From Alphaproteobacteria bacterium (GTDB lineage Bacteria > Pseudomonadota > Alphaproteobacteria > Ferrovibrionales > Ferrovibrionaceae), in the NCBI GenBank assembly GCA_017307375.1, contig JAFKFH010000010.1, positions 248,001 through 312,000 of the forward strand: a DNA stretch of 64,000 nt. The letters run 5' to 3'. The notes below the pieces were generated by a model. The model was not told where the DNA came from. It was given only the letters and a program-made list of their open reading frames with translations, and did no database searches. How positions within the stretch are numbered: the stretch's first letter is position 1; every line of letters begins with the position of its first letter. Both the position numbers and the translations under genes were made by a program. Below are positions 26,013 to 35,007 of this stretch, piece by piece.

Positions 26013-27167
26013 CTACTCGGCCAGCCAGACCATCAGCGTGCTGTCGGTACGCTCGCCCGCGATGCGGACCCTGCGGCCGGCCGCAACGGACAGAGGCGAT
26101 ACCAGCGGCCAGGACACGAGGCCCCAGCTGGACCCGCGCCCCGGCCGGACCTCGTGAACCGCATCGTCGCTGCCGGAGCGGTCCAGGCCCAGCCGGATCC
26201 ACTGGATGACGGCATTGGCCTCGCCATCCTCCCGGATGGCGAGCGGAACCTCGGCCCGATATCCCGGCCAGCTTTCCGGCACACCGAACGCGAAGCTGAA
26301 CAAGGCTGCCGGATCCGAAAGCAGGCGGAGGCCGGGGGTCTCCGGCGGAAGGATGTGCGACGACGGCGCCAGCTTGTTGAAGGCGGAGAGGTCGAAACCT
26401 TGATGCACGTCCATCCGCGTGCGCGCCAGGGTCGGATCGTGGCCCAGGGCCACGATGATGGCGCCGTCGCCGGGAATGACATGGCCGCCCGGCCGCAGCA
26501 GACGCGGCACGGCATCCCGGTGGGTTGCAAGGACGCCTTCACCCAGCAGGCCATTGTCGACGATCTCCGACACGATGACGTCGGCCCGCCGGTCCAGGTC
26601 CTCGCCCAGGACCAGGTCGTTCGACTTCTTCGCCACGATTCGCAGCCGGTCGGACACGCCGTTCGCCGCGGCGATTGCCGCGGCCATCCGCGCGACCGCC
26701 GGGTTCATCTCGCAGGCCACCACGCGGCCTGCCCCGGCGCGCAGCGCCATCAGCCCCAGCAGCCCGGTGCCGGCCCCGATGTCGAGGACCAGCGTGTCCG
26801 GGCCGACGACGCGGGCGAGTGCCGCCTCATAGGCGGCGTTGCGCGCCGTGTCCCGCACCAGCCGCCAGTGCCATTTCGGCACCCCCTCGTTCAGCACGGC
26901 GCCGGCGATCAGACGATCGCGGTTGCCGCAGTCGGGGTGGTCATAGGCCGCCAGGGCCAGGGCGAGACCCTCGGCCGACTTGCCCTTGTCGAGCAGGACG
27001 CGGGCAAAGGATGCCCAGACACCGGGTCCCTTGCCCTGCAGCATCGGCCATGTCTCGAGGATACGATCCAGTTCCGTCACGATCTTTCCTATCGGAATCG
27101 ACTCTGCAACATATCCCCGGACGCATTGCCGGACCAGCGTATGGGCGTTGTTGAGCCCGGGCTGCAC
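26013..27167 (-). CDS. PRMT7-like class I SAM-dependent (arginine) methyltransferase
   Basis: Predicted soluble methyltransferase of 384 residues. After a helical N-terminal region of about 95 residues comes KWHWRLVRDTARNAAYEAAL, resembling the substrate-loop helix of protein arginine methyltransferases, then motif I VLDIGAGTGLLG (127-138), the acidic end of strand 2 (CEMNP) and the double-E-like loop SEIVDNGLLGEG (200-211, Glu201 and Glu210), closest to PRMT7. The C-terminal third is a beta-rich barrel-like part. The start is GTG 27167, 44 bases from divergent dgt. The substrate is unknown; bacterial PRMT-type enzymes are uncommon. Confidence 0.75.
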   Translation of the reverse strand: MQPGLNNAHTLVRQCVRGYVAESIPIGKIVTELDRILETWPMLQGKGPGVWASFARVLLDKGKSAEGLALALAAYDHPDCGNRDRLIAGAVLNEGVPKWHWRLVRDTARNAAYEAALARVVGPDTLVLDIGAGTGLLGLMALRAGAGRVVACEMNPAVARMAAAIAAANGVSDRLRIVAKKSNDLVLGEDLDRRADVIVSEIVDNGLLGEGVLATHRDAVPRLLRPGGHVIPGDGAIIVALGHDPTLARTRMDVHQGFDLSAFNKLAPSSHILPPETPGLRLLSDPAALFSFAFGVPESWPGYRAEVPLAIREDGEANAVIQWIRLGLDRSGSDDAVHEVRPGRGSSWGLVSWPLVSPLSVAAGRRVRIAGERTDSTLMVWLAE

Positions 27168-27211
27168 CGGCCGCTATCGTGCGGGAAGGGCGTGGAGTCG
27201 GAGGGCACGAT

Positions 27212-28555
27212 ATGACCTGGTACGAGCGGCGCGAGTCCTGGAACAAGCAGGCCGAGGACGCGCGCGACGAAACCGACATCGACTATGCACGCATCGTGCA
27301 TTCCGCCTCGTTCCGGCGCCTGCAGGGCAAGACCCAGATCCTCAATCTCGGCGACAGCGACTTCTACCGCACCCGTCTGACCCATTCGCTGGAGGTCGCC
27401 CAGATCGCCGGCGGGCTGGCCAAACAGTTAGCCCAGGATCACCCCGATCATCCGGCCGGCCCGTGCCTGCCGCAGCTCAGCCTGATCCAGACGATCGGCT
27501 TCTGCCACGATCTCGGCCACCCGCCGTTCGGCCATGGCGGCGAGGTCGCGCTGAACTACTGCATGCGCGACCATGGCGGCTTCGAGGGCAATGGCCAGAC
27601 CTTGCGCCTTCTTGCGAGGCTCGAGAAATTCTCCGACCGGGCAGGGGCTAACCTGACGCGCCGCACGCTGCTCGGCATCCTCAAATATCCGGTACCCTAC
27701 TCGGCAGCGTTCAATCCCCGCCAGACCCCGCGGCTCGACCCGGGCCCCACCGCCATCTCGATCATCGACCGTGCGGCCTCGAAGCCGCCGAAATGCTATC
27801 TCGACTGCGAGGCCGACGTCGTCGAGTGGATCCTGGCACCGCTGGGGCCGTCCGACCGCGACCGCTTCGTCGCCAGCGAACACCACCCGGACCGGCACCA
27901 TCGGTCGCGCCACAAGTCGTTCGACTGTTCGATCATGGATCTTGCCGACGACATCGGATTCGGCGTCCATGACCTGGAAGACGCCCTGGCGCTCGACCTG
28001 ATTTCCGAAGGGCAGTTCCGCCAGGCGGTGCCGGTCGACAGCTGCACGAGCTTCCTTGCCACGCTGAAAAGCCGCAATCCCGCCGAGCCGGATGCCACGA
28101 CCTACGACCGGATGGCCGACGCTCTGTTCGGCGACGGCCACACACGCAAGCGCATGATCGGCAGAATGGTCCGCCACCTGCTGACCGCCTGCGGCATCGC
28201 CCGCGTCGACGGCTTCGACGAGCCGCTGATCGCCTATCGCGCGGTCATGGCCGACGGCCCCGGCATCTTCCTCAAGGCCTTGCAAGGCGCGGTGCGCGAC
28301 CTGGTCATCCTCAGCCCGTCGGTCCAGCACCTGGAGTTCAAGGGCCAGAGGATGGTGGTTTCGGTGTTCGAGGCCTTCGCATCCGAACCGAAATCGTTCC
28401 TGCCGACCGAAACCTATCGGCTGTTCCGCGAGGCCGGGCAGCCGATGCGCATCATCTGCGACCATATCGCCGGCATGACCGACGGCTTCCTGCTGAAGAC
28501 CTACGACCGGCTGTTCAGCCCGCGCATGGGATCGGTATTCGACCGACTGCTGTGA
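27212..28555 (+). CDS. dgt: Deoxyguanosinetriphosphate triphosphohydrolase-like protein (Dgt)
   Basis: Hydrolyses dNTPs to nucleoside and triphosphate, 447 residues. HD-domain metal residues: His58 in RLTHSLEV and the HD pair 99-100 in FCHDLGHPPFGHGGE. Early blocks ARIVHSASFRRLQGKTQ and FYRTRLTH are characteristic. The ATG at 27212 follows GGAGGG; the frame from 27179 is longer but lacks this site. The TGA at 28553-28555 abuts the stop of the convergent IclR-RidA gene with no space between. Confidence 0.9.
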   Translation: MTWYERRESWNKQAEDARDETDIDYARIVHSASFRRLQGKTQILNLGDSDFYRTRLTHSLEVAQIAGGLAKQLAQDHPDHPAGPCLPQLSLIQTIGFCHDLGHPPFGHGGEVALNYCMRDHGGFEGNGQTLRLLARLEKFSDRAGANLTRRTLLGILKYPVPYSAAFNPRQTPRLDPGPTAISIIDRAASKPPKCYLDCEADVVEWILAPLGPSDRDRFVASEHHPDRHHRSRHKSFDCSIMDLADDIGFGVHDLEDALALDLISEGQFRQAVPVDSCTSFLATLKSRNPAEPDATTYDRMADALFGDGHTRKRMIGRMVRHLLTACGIARVDGFDEPLIAYRAVMADGPGIFLKALQGAVRDLVILSPSVQHLEFKGQRMVVSVFEAFASEPKSFLPTETYRLFREAGQPMRIICDHIAGMTDGFLLKTYDRLFSPRMGSVFDRLL

Positions 28556-29722
28556 TCAGCCGAGCACCAGCGGCTTGTGGGCGACGCCCCGCACCATCAG
28601 CAACTGATGGGGATGCGGCAGGCCGGCGACCGCGACGGTCGTGCGTGTCGGCCCGTCGGGGCCGAAGAACTCGGCATAGACGGCGTTGAAGCCGTCGTAA
28701 TCCTCGATGCTGGCCAGATAGGCCTGGACGTCGACGAGGTCGGCGAGCGAGGCGCCGACGCTTGCCAGCATGTCGTTGATGTTCTCGAACACCGCGCGGG
28801 TCTGGCGCCGGATATCGAGCCGCACGCGGCCATCGGGATCGATGCGCACGCCGTCGAAGCTGTCGTCAGGCCGGCGCGCCGAGGTGCCGGAGATGAACAC
28901 GAAGTCCCCGACGCGCTTGAGATGCGGAAAGCTGCCCCGCGGCCGCGCCTTGTTCGGCAGGGTGCGGCTTTCCATGAACAGCCGGCGCGCCACCTGCCCT
29001 GCCCGGGCGGCAAGGTCGTCGCGGCAGCGGGCAATCGCGGTATGGTCGAAGCGCGAGGCCGGGCCCGACACGCCCATGGCCGCCACGACCTGGCCGTGAC
29101 CGTCATGGATCGGCACGGCGACGCCGCGCAGTCCCTCCTCCCACTCCTCGTTGTCGGCGGCATGGCCCTGCAGGGCGATCCGGTCAAGTTCGGCGGCAAG
29201 GCGCGGGCGATCGGCGATGGTCGCGGCGGTATGGCGCTCCAGCTCCAGCCCGGCCAGCACCCGCTCGCGTTCGGCGCCGCGCAAGCCGGCCAGCAGCACC
29301 TTGCCCAGCGCCGAGCAATGCAGCGGGACGACGCCGGCGCCATGGCCCAGCTGCAACGAGCGGTCCGGCAGGCTGTGGGCGACATAGGCCGCCCCTTTGC
29401 CGTTGCGCACGGCGACGTGCGCGGCCTCGCGATAGCGCGCGGCAAGGGCGTCGAGATGCGGCTGGACCGCATCGAGCAGCAGCTTGTTGTGCTCGACCCG
29501 GTCGCCGAGATCGGCCAGCACCATGCCGAGCTGATAGCGGCCATGGGCGTTGCGGGCGACGACGCCGAGTTCCTCCAGCGTCATCAGGAAGCGATGGACG
29601 GTCGCCACGGTCCCGCCGACGGCGCGCGCCACCTCGCTTGCCGTCATGTCGCCGCGCGATCCGGACAGGGTATTGAGGATCTGGAAGGCCTTGGCGACGG
29701 AATTGTTCTTCGGCGTCGCCAT
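28556..29722 (-). CDS. IclR regulator fused to AmnD-like RidA domain
   Basis: One unbroken frame of 388 residues. Residues 1-249 are a complete IclR regulator: helix-turn-helix MTASEVARAVGGTVATVHRFLMTLEELG in register, then the effector domain (HCSALGKVLLAGL, later GLRGVAVPIHDGHGQ). Residues 250-388 are a complete RidA-family domain closely matching the stand-alone AmnD-like protein at 38059-38481 (HLKRVGDFVFISGTSARRPD, ending PHPHQLLMVRGVAHKP). The junction ARRLF-MESRT carries a Met but no ribosome site close before it, so a fused product is the simplest reading. Its start overlaps the LivM-fusion stop (ATGA). The RidA part may sense a pathway intermediate or act as deaminase (inference). 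Loss of one stop codon in a coupled pair is the alternative origin. Confidence 0.8.
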   Translation of the reverse strand: MATPKNNSVAKAFQILNTLSGSRGDMTASEVARAVGGTVATVHRFLMTLEELGVVARNAHGRYQLGMVLADLGDRVEHNKLLLDAVQPHLDALAARYREAAHVAVRNGKGAAYVAHSLPDRSLQLGHGAGVVPLHCSALGKVLLAGLRGAERERVLAGLELERHTAATIADRPRLAAELDRIALQGHAADNEEWEEGLRGVAVPIHDGHGQVVAAMGVSGPASRFDHTAIARCRDDLAARAGQVARRLFMESRTLPNKARPRGSFPHLKRVGDFVFISGTSARRPDDSFDGVRIDPDGRVRLDIRRQTRAVFENINDMLASVGASLADLVDVQAYLASIEDYDGFNAVYAEFFGPDGPTRTTVAVAGLPHPHQLLMVRGVAHKPLVLG

Positions 29723-31719
29723 CAGACCTTGAACTCGACGATCGCGGCACCCGCGCCATAGACCGGGCCATAGCCGTGGACGACGGCAGGCCCGAGCCGG
29801 CCGCCCAGCGCCCCGGCCAGCCAGGCCAGATGCTTCATGCCCATGTCGCCGCGGGCCTCGCGGGCATAGACCGGCAGGTCGGCCAGCGCCTCGTCGCCAC
29901 GCCCCTCGGCCAGCTTGGCCAGCAGGTCGCGGTTCCAGATGTCGTCGATGTCGCGGGCGATGCGGTCGTCGGCGAAATCGACGGCCTCGCGGAACATGGT
30001 GCCGGACAGCCCGCCCACCGCGATCACCGCCACCCGCTTGCCGCGGTTGATGGCCTGGGCCACCGCCAGCTCGCCCAGCCGGCAGGTGGTTTCCCAATCG
30101 TGGTAGATGTTGTTGGCAGCCAGGACATAGGGCACCTCGCCGTGCGGCAGCAGGAAATTCGCCGCGACGATCGTGCCCGTGTCGATGGGGAAGCCGTCGT
30201 AGTCCACCGCCTTCGCCTTGATGCCAGCCTCGTTGCAGGCCTTGACGCAGTCACGGGCAAGCGACACGTCGACCCGCAGATCATAGCGCAGGTTGCCGAG
30301 TTCGTGCCAGTTCTCGTCGACATGCAGGCCGGCCAGCCGCGGCTTGGCCTGCCACAGCTGGTCGAGCACGGCGACCCACTGGGTCGAATAGAGCAGCACG
30401 ACATCCGGCCGCGCCGCCTGCAGCACCTTGCGCGCGGCGGCGAAGCCCTCGACCAGCGGCGCCCAGGCCGGGTTGTCGCGGCCCATCAGCGGCAGCGGGC
30501 TGCCCGGTACCAGCAGGGCCGCGACGACCCCGGGCTGGTCGCGCCGCAAGCCGCCCTGGCGTTCGGAAATGCCGAACAGCAGCGGCCACAACCCGCCCAG
30601 CCGGATCTTGCCCTCGCCGCTGCGCAGATCGTGCAGGATGCCCATCACGCCGCGCGGCATGACCAGCATGATGACGATCGAGGCGGCGCCGAGGATCAGC
30701 AGCCCCTGGTTCAGGACCGGCGCCAGCAGGCGGTCGACGACGACGAAGATCACGGCGCCCACGATCGGGCCGGCCAGCGTGCCCATGCCGCCGGCGACCA
30801 CGATGAAGACAAAATACGCCGACCAGAAGACGCTGAATGCCGCCGGCGGCGTGATGATCACCGCGTCCATGTAGAACAGCCCGGCGGCGAGGCCGGTGAA
30901 GATGCCGGCCGCGAGGAAGACGACCATCTTCATCCGCCGGATGTCGATGCCGACGGTCCGCGCCGCCTCCTCGTCGTCGCGGACCGCAGTCAGCGCCAGG
31001 CCGTAGCGCGAGCGCAGGATGCGCCAGATCACCGCGGTTGCCACGACCAGCAGCACGAGGCCGGCGTAATAGAGCTGCGGCAGCGTCACCGTCGACTTGA
31101 TCTGCATGCCGCCGCCGGCGCCCACCACCTTCCATTCGTTGAAGACCGAGGCCAGCGAGGCGGCGATCAGCCAGGTCGCGACCGCGAAATAGGCGCCCTG
31201 CAGGCGCAGCAGCGGCAGCGCGCCGAGGAAGATCAGCAAGAGGATCAGCACGCGGCGGACATAGGCCGAGCCGAACAGGTCCAGCCCCGGCTGGTAGAGG
31301 ATCGCGGCCTCGTAGATCGCCCAGAGCAGCACGGCGATGCCGACCGGCTTCCACACCGCCCGGCCCTGGCGCCGTTCGTCGACGGGAATGGCAAGCAGGT
31401 AGGCAAGCAGCCCGGCCACGACCCCGCCCCCGATCCAGGCCAGCCAGACATTGACTCCGCCGTAGTAGAACAGGATCGCCAGCGCGAAGCCGCCGACCCC
31501 GACGAAGGCCTGGTTGCCGAACGAAAGCAGCCCGCAATAGCCGGCAAGCAGATTCCAGCCATGGCCGAAGACGGCGAAGACGAAGAAGGTGAAGAACAGG
31601 TACAGCAGATAGCTGGTCGGCGGTAGCACCAGCGGCAGCAAGGCCAGCACGAGGACGATGGCGCCAAGCACGGCGCCGCCGCGCCGGCCGGTCAGCAGAT
31701 GTTCGATCCGGGCGATCAT
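29722..31719 (-). CDS. LivM-type permease fused to 2-aminophenol dioxygenase alpha-like (LigB fold) domain
   Basis: One unbroken frame of 665 residues. Residues 1-375 are a LivM permease with about nine hydrophobic spans, the GHGWNLLAGYCGLLSFGNQAF block and the EAA-like region TAVRDDEEAARTVGI. After a linker (376-397), residues 398-665 are a LigB-fold domain matching the full-length 270-residue protein at 36296-37108 (VPGSPLPL, LLYSTQWVAVLDQLWQA, KAVDYDGFPIDTGTI, HGYGPVYGAGAAIVEFKV). Metal ligands are absent: VPGSP replaces the APHPPH site and STQW replaces SPHW, as in the non-catalytic AmnA alpha subunit. No ATG or GTG precedes the enzyme domain; only a TTG at residue 391. The enzyme subunit would be tethered to the transporter on the membrane. 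Overlaps its neighbours by ATGA. Confidence 0.82.
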   Translation of the reverse strand: MIARIEHLLTGRRGGAVLGAIVLVLALLPLVLPPTSYLLYLFFTFFVFAVFGHGWNLLAGYCGLLSFGNQAFVGVGGFALAILFYYGGVNVWLAWIGGGVVAGLLAYLLAIPVDERRQGRAVWKPVGIAVLLWAIYEAAILYQPGLDLFGSAYVRRVLILLLIFLGALPLLRLQGAYFAVATWLIAASLASVFNEWKVVGAGGGMQIKSTVTLPQLYYAGLVLLVVATAVIWRILRSRYGLALTAVRDDEEAARTVGIDIRRMKMVVFLAAGIFTGLAAGLFYMDAVIITPPAAFSVFWSAYFVFIVVAGGMGTLAGPIVGAVIFVVVDRLLAPVLNQGLLILGAASIVIMLVMPRGVMGILHDLRSGEGKIRLGGLWPLLFGISERQGGLRRDQPGVVAALLVPGSPLPLMGRDNPAWAPLVEGFAAARKVLQAARPDVVLLYSTQWVAVLDQLWQAKPRLAGLHVDENWHELGNLRYDLRVDVSLARDCVKACNEAGIKAKAVDYDGFPIDTGTIVAANFLLPHGEVPYVLAANNIYHDWETTCRLGELAVAQAINRGKRVAVIAVGGLSGTMFREAVDFADDRIARDIDDIWNRDLLAKLAEGRGDEALADLPVYAREARGDMGMKHLAWLAGALGGRLGPAVVHGYGPVYGAGAAIVEFKV

Positions 31720-32636
31720 CGCGCGAACAGCCCCTGCGGCTTCAGCGCCAGCACCGCCAGAATCAGCATGTAGCCGCCGACCAGTTGCGCCGAGGGGCCG
31801 AAATAGGTGCCGGCGAGGATCTGGACCACGCCGAGCAGGATGCCGCCGACCAGGGACCCGGCCAGCGAGCCCATGCCGCCGAGAATGACGACGCCGAAGG
31901 CGACCAGCAGGAACTGGGGCCCGTCGAAAGGCTGGAAGGGGCGCGTCATGCCGACCATGACTCCGGCGACACCGGCGATGGCCAGCGAGATGCCGGAGGC
32001 GGTGGCGTAGATCCTGGCCGGGCGCATGCCCATCAGCGGGGCGATTTCGGCATCGTCGGAGGCTGCCCGGATCGCGCGGCCGACATGGGTTGCGCGCAGC
32101 AGCAGGGCGGTCAGCACCAGGATCGCCACCGCGACGCAGAAGAAGGTCAGCCGCAGGGTCGAGACACTGAGATCCTCGCTGAGCTGGATCGCCGAATAGG
32201 AAAGCTCGTTGCGGATCACCTGGGTGTTGGACGAGAAGCCCGCCAGCAAGCCCTGGGCCAGCACGATCGACATGCCGAAGGTGACGAGGATCGGCGACAT
32301 CAGCCCGAAGCTGGTCGACATGCCCTTCTGCTCCATCGCCTGCACCGACACGCGGTTGAGCAGGAGCCGCTGCAGCGCGTAGCCGACGCCGTACATCACC
32401 GGCACCACGCCGATCAGCGTGTACAGCGGCGAGATCGGCACGAGCGACAGGAAGACCAGCGACAGATAGGCCGAGAACACCAGCCAGTCGCCATGGGCGA
32501 GGTTCACCAGCCGCATGACGCCGAAGGTCAGCGTCAGCCCGATCGCGATGATCGCATAGTAGCCGCCGAGCATGGTGCCCGAGATCAGGCCGTTGGCCAC
32601 GTCGATCAGCGCCCAGTAGACATCGTCGTCCGTCAA
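31716..32636 (-). CDS. livH: Branched-chain-amino-acid-type ABC permease LivH
   Basis: Inner-membrane permease of 306 residues with about eight spans. LivH blocks: GGYYAIIAIGLTLTFGVMRLVNLAHGD near the N-terminus (in overlapping pieces), and the coupling helix RATHVGRAIRAASDDAEIAPLMG. Its end overlaps the LivM-fusion start. In this gene setting the substrate is more likely an aromatic amine, amide or acid than a branched-chain amino acid. Confidence 0.9.
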   Translation of the reverse strand: MTDDDVYWALIDVANGLISGTMLGGYYAIIAIGLTLTFGVMRLVNLAHGDWLVFSAYLSLVFLSLVPISPLYTLIGVVPVMYGVGYALQRLLLNRVSVQAMEQKGMSTSFGLMSPILVTFGMSIVLAQGLLAGFSSNTQVIRNELSYSAIQLSEDLSVSTLRLTFFCVAVAILVLTALLLRATHVGRAIRAASDDAEIAPLMGMRPARIYATASGISLAIAGVAGVMVGMTRPFQPFDGPQFLLVAFGVVILGGMGSLAGSLVGGILLGVVQILAGTYFGPSAQLVGGYMLILAVLALKPQGLFAR

Positions 32637-32646
32637 GCCCGCCCCC

Positions 32647-33405
32647 TCATCGATGCGTCTGGCCGAAATAGGCCGCGGTGATCGCCGCCTCGCTCAGCTC
32701 GGCCGGGCGACCCGACAGCACGATGCTGCCTTCGAGCATCACGCAGACCCGGTCGGCGACCGACAGCGCCCGGCGCATGTCCTGCTCGATGATGATGCAG
32801 GTCACGCCCTGCTCGTGGATCGTCCGGACCTTGCGATAGATCTCCTCGATCACCGCGGGCGCGAGGCCGAGCGACAATTCGTCGAACAGGATCAGCCGCG
32901 GCGACGACATCAGCGCCCGGCCGATCGCCACCATCTGCTGCTCGCCGCCCGACATCTGCGCCACGACCTGCTCGCGCCGCTCGTGCAGCTTGGGGAACAG
33001 CGCATAGATTTCGTCCATCCGCTGGCGCAGCCCGGCGCGGCAGCGCGGCAGGAAGGCGCCGGCGGCCAGGTTCTCCTCGACCGACATCCGCGCAAACAGC
33101 CGGCGCCCCTCGGGCACCATGGTGATGCCGGCGTCGACGATGTCTTCGGTCGCACGGCCGGCGATCCGCCGGCCGGCGAACTCGATATCGCCCTGGATAT
33201 GGGCCGCCGCGCCGCGGTTCATCATGCCGACGATCGATTTCAGCAGCGTCGATTTGCCGGCCCCGTTCGCGCCGATGATCGACAGCACCTCGCCCGTGCG
33301 GACCGACAGCGTGACGTCGTAGAGCGCGCGCAGTTCGCCGTAATAGGCCGACAGGCCCGAGACGGCGAGCAGCGGGGTATCGGCGTCAGGCCCCGAGATA
33401 GACAC
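32647..33405 (-). CDS. livF: ABC transporter ATP-binding protein LivF
   Basis: ATPase of 252 residues. Walker A GANGAGKST, signature MSGGEQQMVAIGRAL, Walker B LILFDELSLGLAP and the loop IEQDMRRALSVADR are LivF-like. The GTG at 33405 has GGAGG at the right distance upstream; the TTG at 33426 lies further into livG and lacks one. The N-terminus overlaps the 3' end of livG by 20 bases. Confidence 0.9.
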   Translation of the reverse strand: MSISGPDADTPLLAVSGLSAYYGELRALYDVTLSVRTGEVLSIIGANGAGKSTLLKSIVGMMNRGAAAHIQGDIEFAGRRIAGRATEDIVDAGITMVPEGRRLFARMSVEENLAAGAFLPRCRAGLRQRMDEIYALFPKLHERREQVVAQMSGGEQQMVAIGRALMSSPRLILFDELSLGLAPAVIEEIYRKVRTIHEQGVTCIIIEQDMRRALSVADRVCVMLEGSIVLSGRPAELSEAAITAAYFGQTHR

Positions 33406-34102
33406 GGCGCACCTCCGGCGAAGCAAAGACGTCCTGCGGCGCGCCGCTGGCCAGCAGACGGCCGGAATGCAGCGCGATCAGCCGGTCGGTGGCGGTCAGC
33501 ATGGTCTTCATCACATGCTCGATCCAGACGACGGTGACCCCGGTCTTGCGGATCGCCTGGATCAGGGCGATGAACTGGTTGACCTCCTCGTCGGTCAGCC
33601 CGGCGGCGACCTCGTCGACCAGCAAGAGACGCGGCCGCATCGCCAGGGCCCGGGCCAGTTCGTGCCGCTTGCGCATCAGCAGCGGCAGCCGGCCGGCGAG
33701 CGTGGCGGCCTCGCGCTGCATGCCGGTCATCGCCAGCACCCTATCGACCCACGGGCCGGCATCGTCGAGGTCGAGCCTGCCGCCGAAGCGGGCGGCGACC
33801 ATCAGGTTCTCGTAGACCGTCATGTGGCCGAACGGGCGCGGGACCTGATAGGTGCGGGCGATGCCGCGGCGCGCCCGTTCATGCGGCGGCAGCGCCGTGA
33901 CGTCCTCGCCCAGGAACTCGATCGCACCGGCCGACGGGACGATGTTGCCGGCGAGCAGGCCGAACAGTGTCGTCTTGCCGGCCCCGTTCGGGCCGATGAC
34001 ACCGAGGATCTCGCCGTCGTTCACGGCGAACGAGACATTGTCGGTCACCGCCAGCGCGCCGAAGGATTTCGAAAGATTGCGGACGGCGAGCGCGACCGGC
34101 AT
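33386..34102 (-). CDS. livG: ABC transporter ATP-binding protein LivG
   Basis: Second ATPase of the importer, 238 residues. Walker A GPNGAGKTT, the LivG element RTYQVPRPFGHMTVYENL, the Walker B stretch LLLVDEVAAGLTDEE, and IEHVMKTML are present. The signature region is changed: LPLLMRKRHELARALA replaces the usual LSGGQ-type sequence, which is degenerate in this subunit. The ATG at 34102 overlaps the hydrolase stop. The frame extending to 36112 upstream is the binding-protein gene read out of frame. Confidence 0.88.
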   Translation of the reverse strand: MPVALAVRNLSKSFGALAVTDNVSFAVNDGEILGVIGPNGAGKTTLFGLLAGNIVPSAGAIEFLGEDVTALPPHERARRGIARTYQVPRPFGHMTVYENLMVAARFGGRLDLDDAGPWVDRVLAMTGMQREAATLAGRLPLLMRKRHELARALAMRPRLLLVDEVAAGLTDEEVNQFIALIQAIRKTGVTVVWIEHVMKTMLTATDRLIALHSGRLLASGAPQDVFASPEVRRVYLGA

Positions 34103-34995
34103 CAGCGGCGCCCCGCCGACGGACGCGCCAGCCCCATCAGCCGCGCCAGCGCCCGGCACAGCACGCTGTCGGCATCGCCCATCCCGTAGAGGGCGGTGAA
34201 GTGATTGGCCTCGGCCTGGCACAGTGGCTCGCCGGGATTGCCGGCGCGCTGCCAGGCGGTCAGGAAATCCTCCGACTGTCGCCGGAATTCGGCCGGCTCG
34301 GCACCCCCCCACGACACGATCACCGGCAGGTCGCGGCGCAGCGGCGGCGACAGCATCGGTGAATTGCGCTGGACCTGGTCGGCGGTCAGCTGCAGCGCCG
34401 GCTGAACGAAGCAATAGGGCAGCGGCCGCAGGTCGTAGAGACCGGAAACCAGCAAGGCCCCCTTGATCGTGTCGTCGGGCAGGCCGTAATCGCCGGCCCA
34501 GTCGGTGGCGAGAGTCATGGCGGCAAGATGGGCACCGGCGGAATGGCCGGCAACAAAAATGCGGTCGGGATCGCCGCCGAAATCGGCGGCATGGGCATGG
34601 GTCCAGGCGACCGCGGCCCGGGCCTGGCGCACGATCTCGTCGATCGTGACCTTGGGGCAGAGGCTGTAGTTGACGTTGGCCACCGCGGCGCCGAGAGCCG
34701 CAGGCCCCAGCCCCGCCATGCTGAAATCCTTGGACGACAGCATGCGCCAGTAGCCGCCATGGAAGAAGACGACCACCGGCGCCGGCCCGCGCCGGGCGGG
34801 AAACAGGTCGAGATGTTCGTCGAGCGTCGGGCCGTACGCGACGTCGAGCCGGCAGTTCAGGCGGTGGCGGGCCAGCTTGCTCTCGTCGATGAAATGACGG
34901 GCGTGGACCATGAAGTCGGGGACCGAGCGCTCGACGTCGTATTCGGCGTCGAGCTCGGCCTGCGTCATGAACCGGCGATAGAGCGGCTGGCCCAA
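34102..34995 (-). CDS. Arylformamidase (AFMID)-like alpha/beta hydrolase, copy 2
   Basis: Predicted amidase/formamidase of 297 residues. The oxyanion motif HGGYW (79-83), nucleophile Ser152 in AGHSAGAH and catalytic His265 in EANHFTALYG match the kynurenine-formamidase-like branch of alpha/beta hydrolases. The frame starts with TTG at 34995 (GGGG upstream); the ATG ten codons in would remove PLYRRF, which aligns with the start of the paralogue at 40531-41454. It lies between the importer's binding protein and livG. It may deacylate the imported compound before ring cleavage (inference). Confidence 0.78.
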   Translation of the reverse strand: MGQPLYRRFMTQAELDAEYDVERSVPDFMVHARHFIDESKLARHRLNCRLDVAYGPTLDEHLDLFPARRGPAPVVVFFHGGYWRMLSSKDFSMAGLGPAALGAAVANVNYSLCPKVTIDEIVRQARAAVAWTHAHAADFGGDPDRIFVAGHSAGAHLAAMTLATDWAGDYGLPDDTIKGALLVSGLYDLRPLPYCFVQPALQLTADQVQRNSPMLSPPLRRDLPVIVSWGGAEPAEFRRQSEDFLTAWQRAGNPGEPLCQAEANHFTALYGMGDADSVLCRALARLMGLARPSAGRR

Positions 34996-35007
34996 GGTCT
35001 GCCCCGA

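Noticed and set aside
28975-28975. An independent RidA gene starting at the internal ATG of the IclR fusion
   Set aside because: There is no stop before it and no ribosome site within 5-12 bases; the nearest AGG is about 18 bases away. Independent initiation is possible but not supported.
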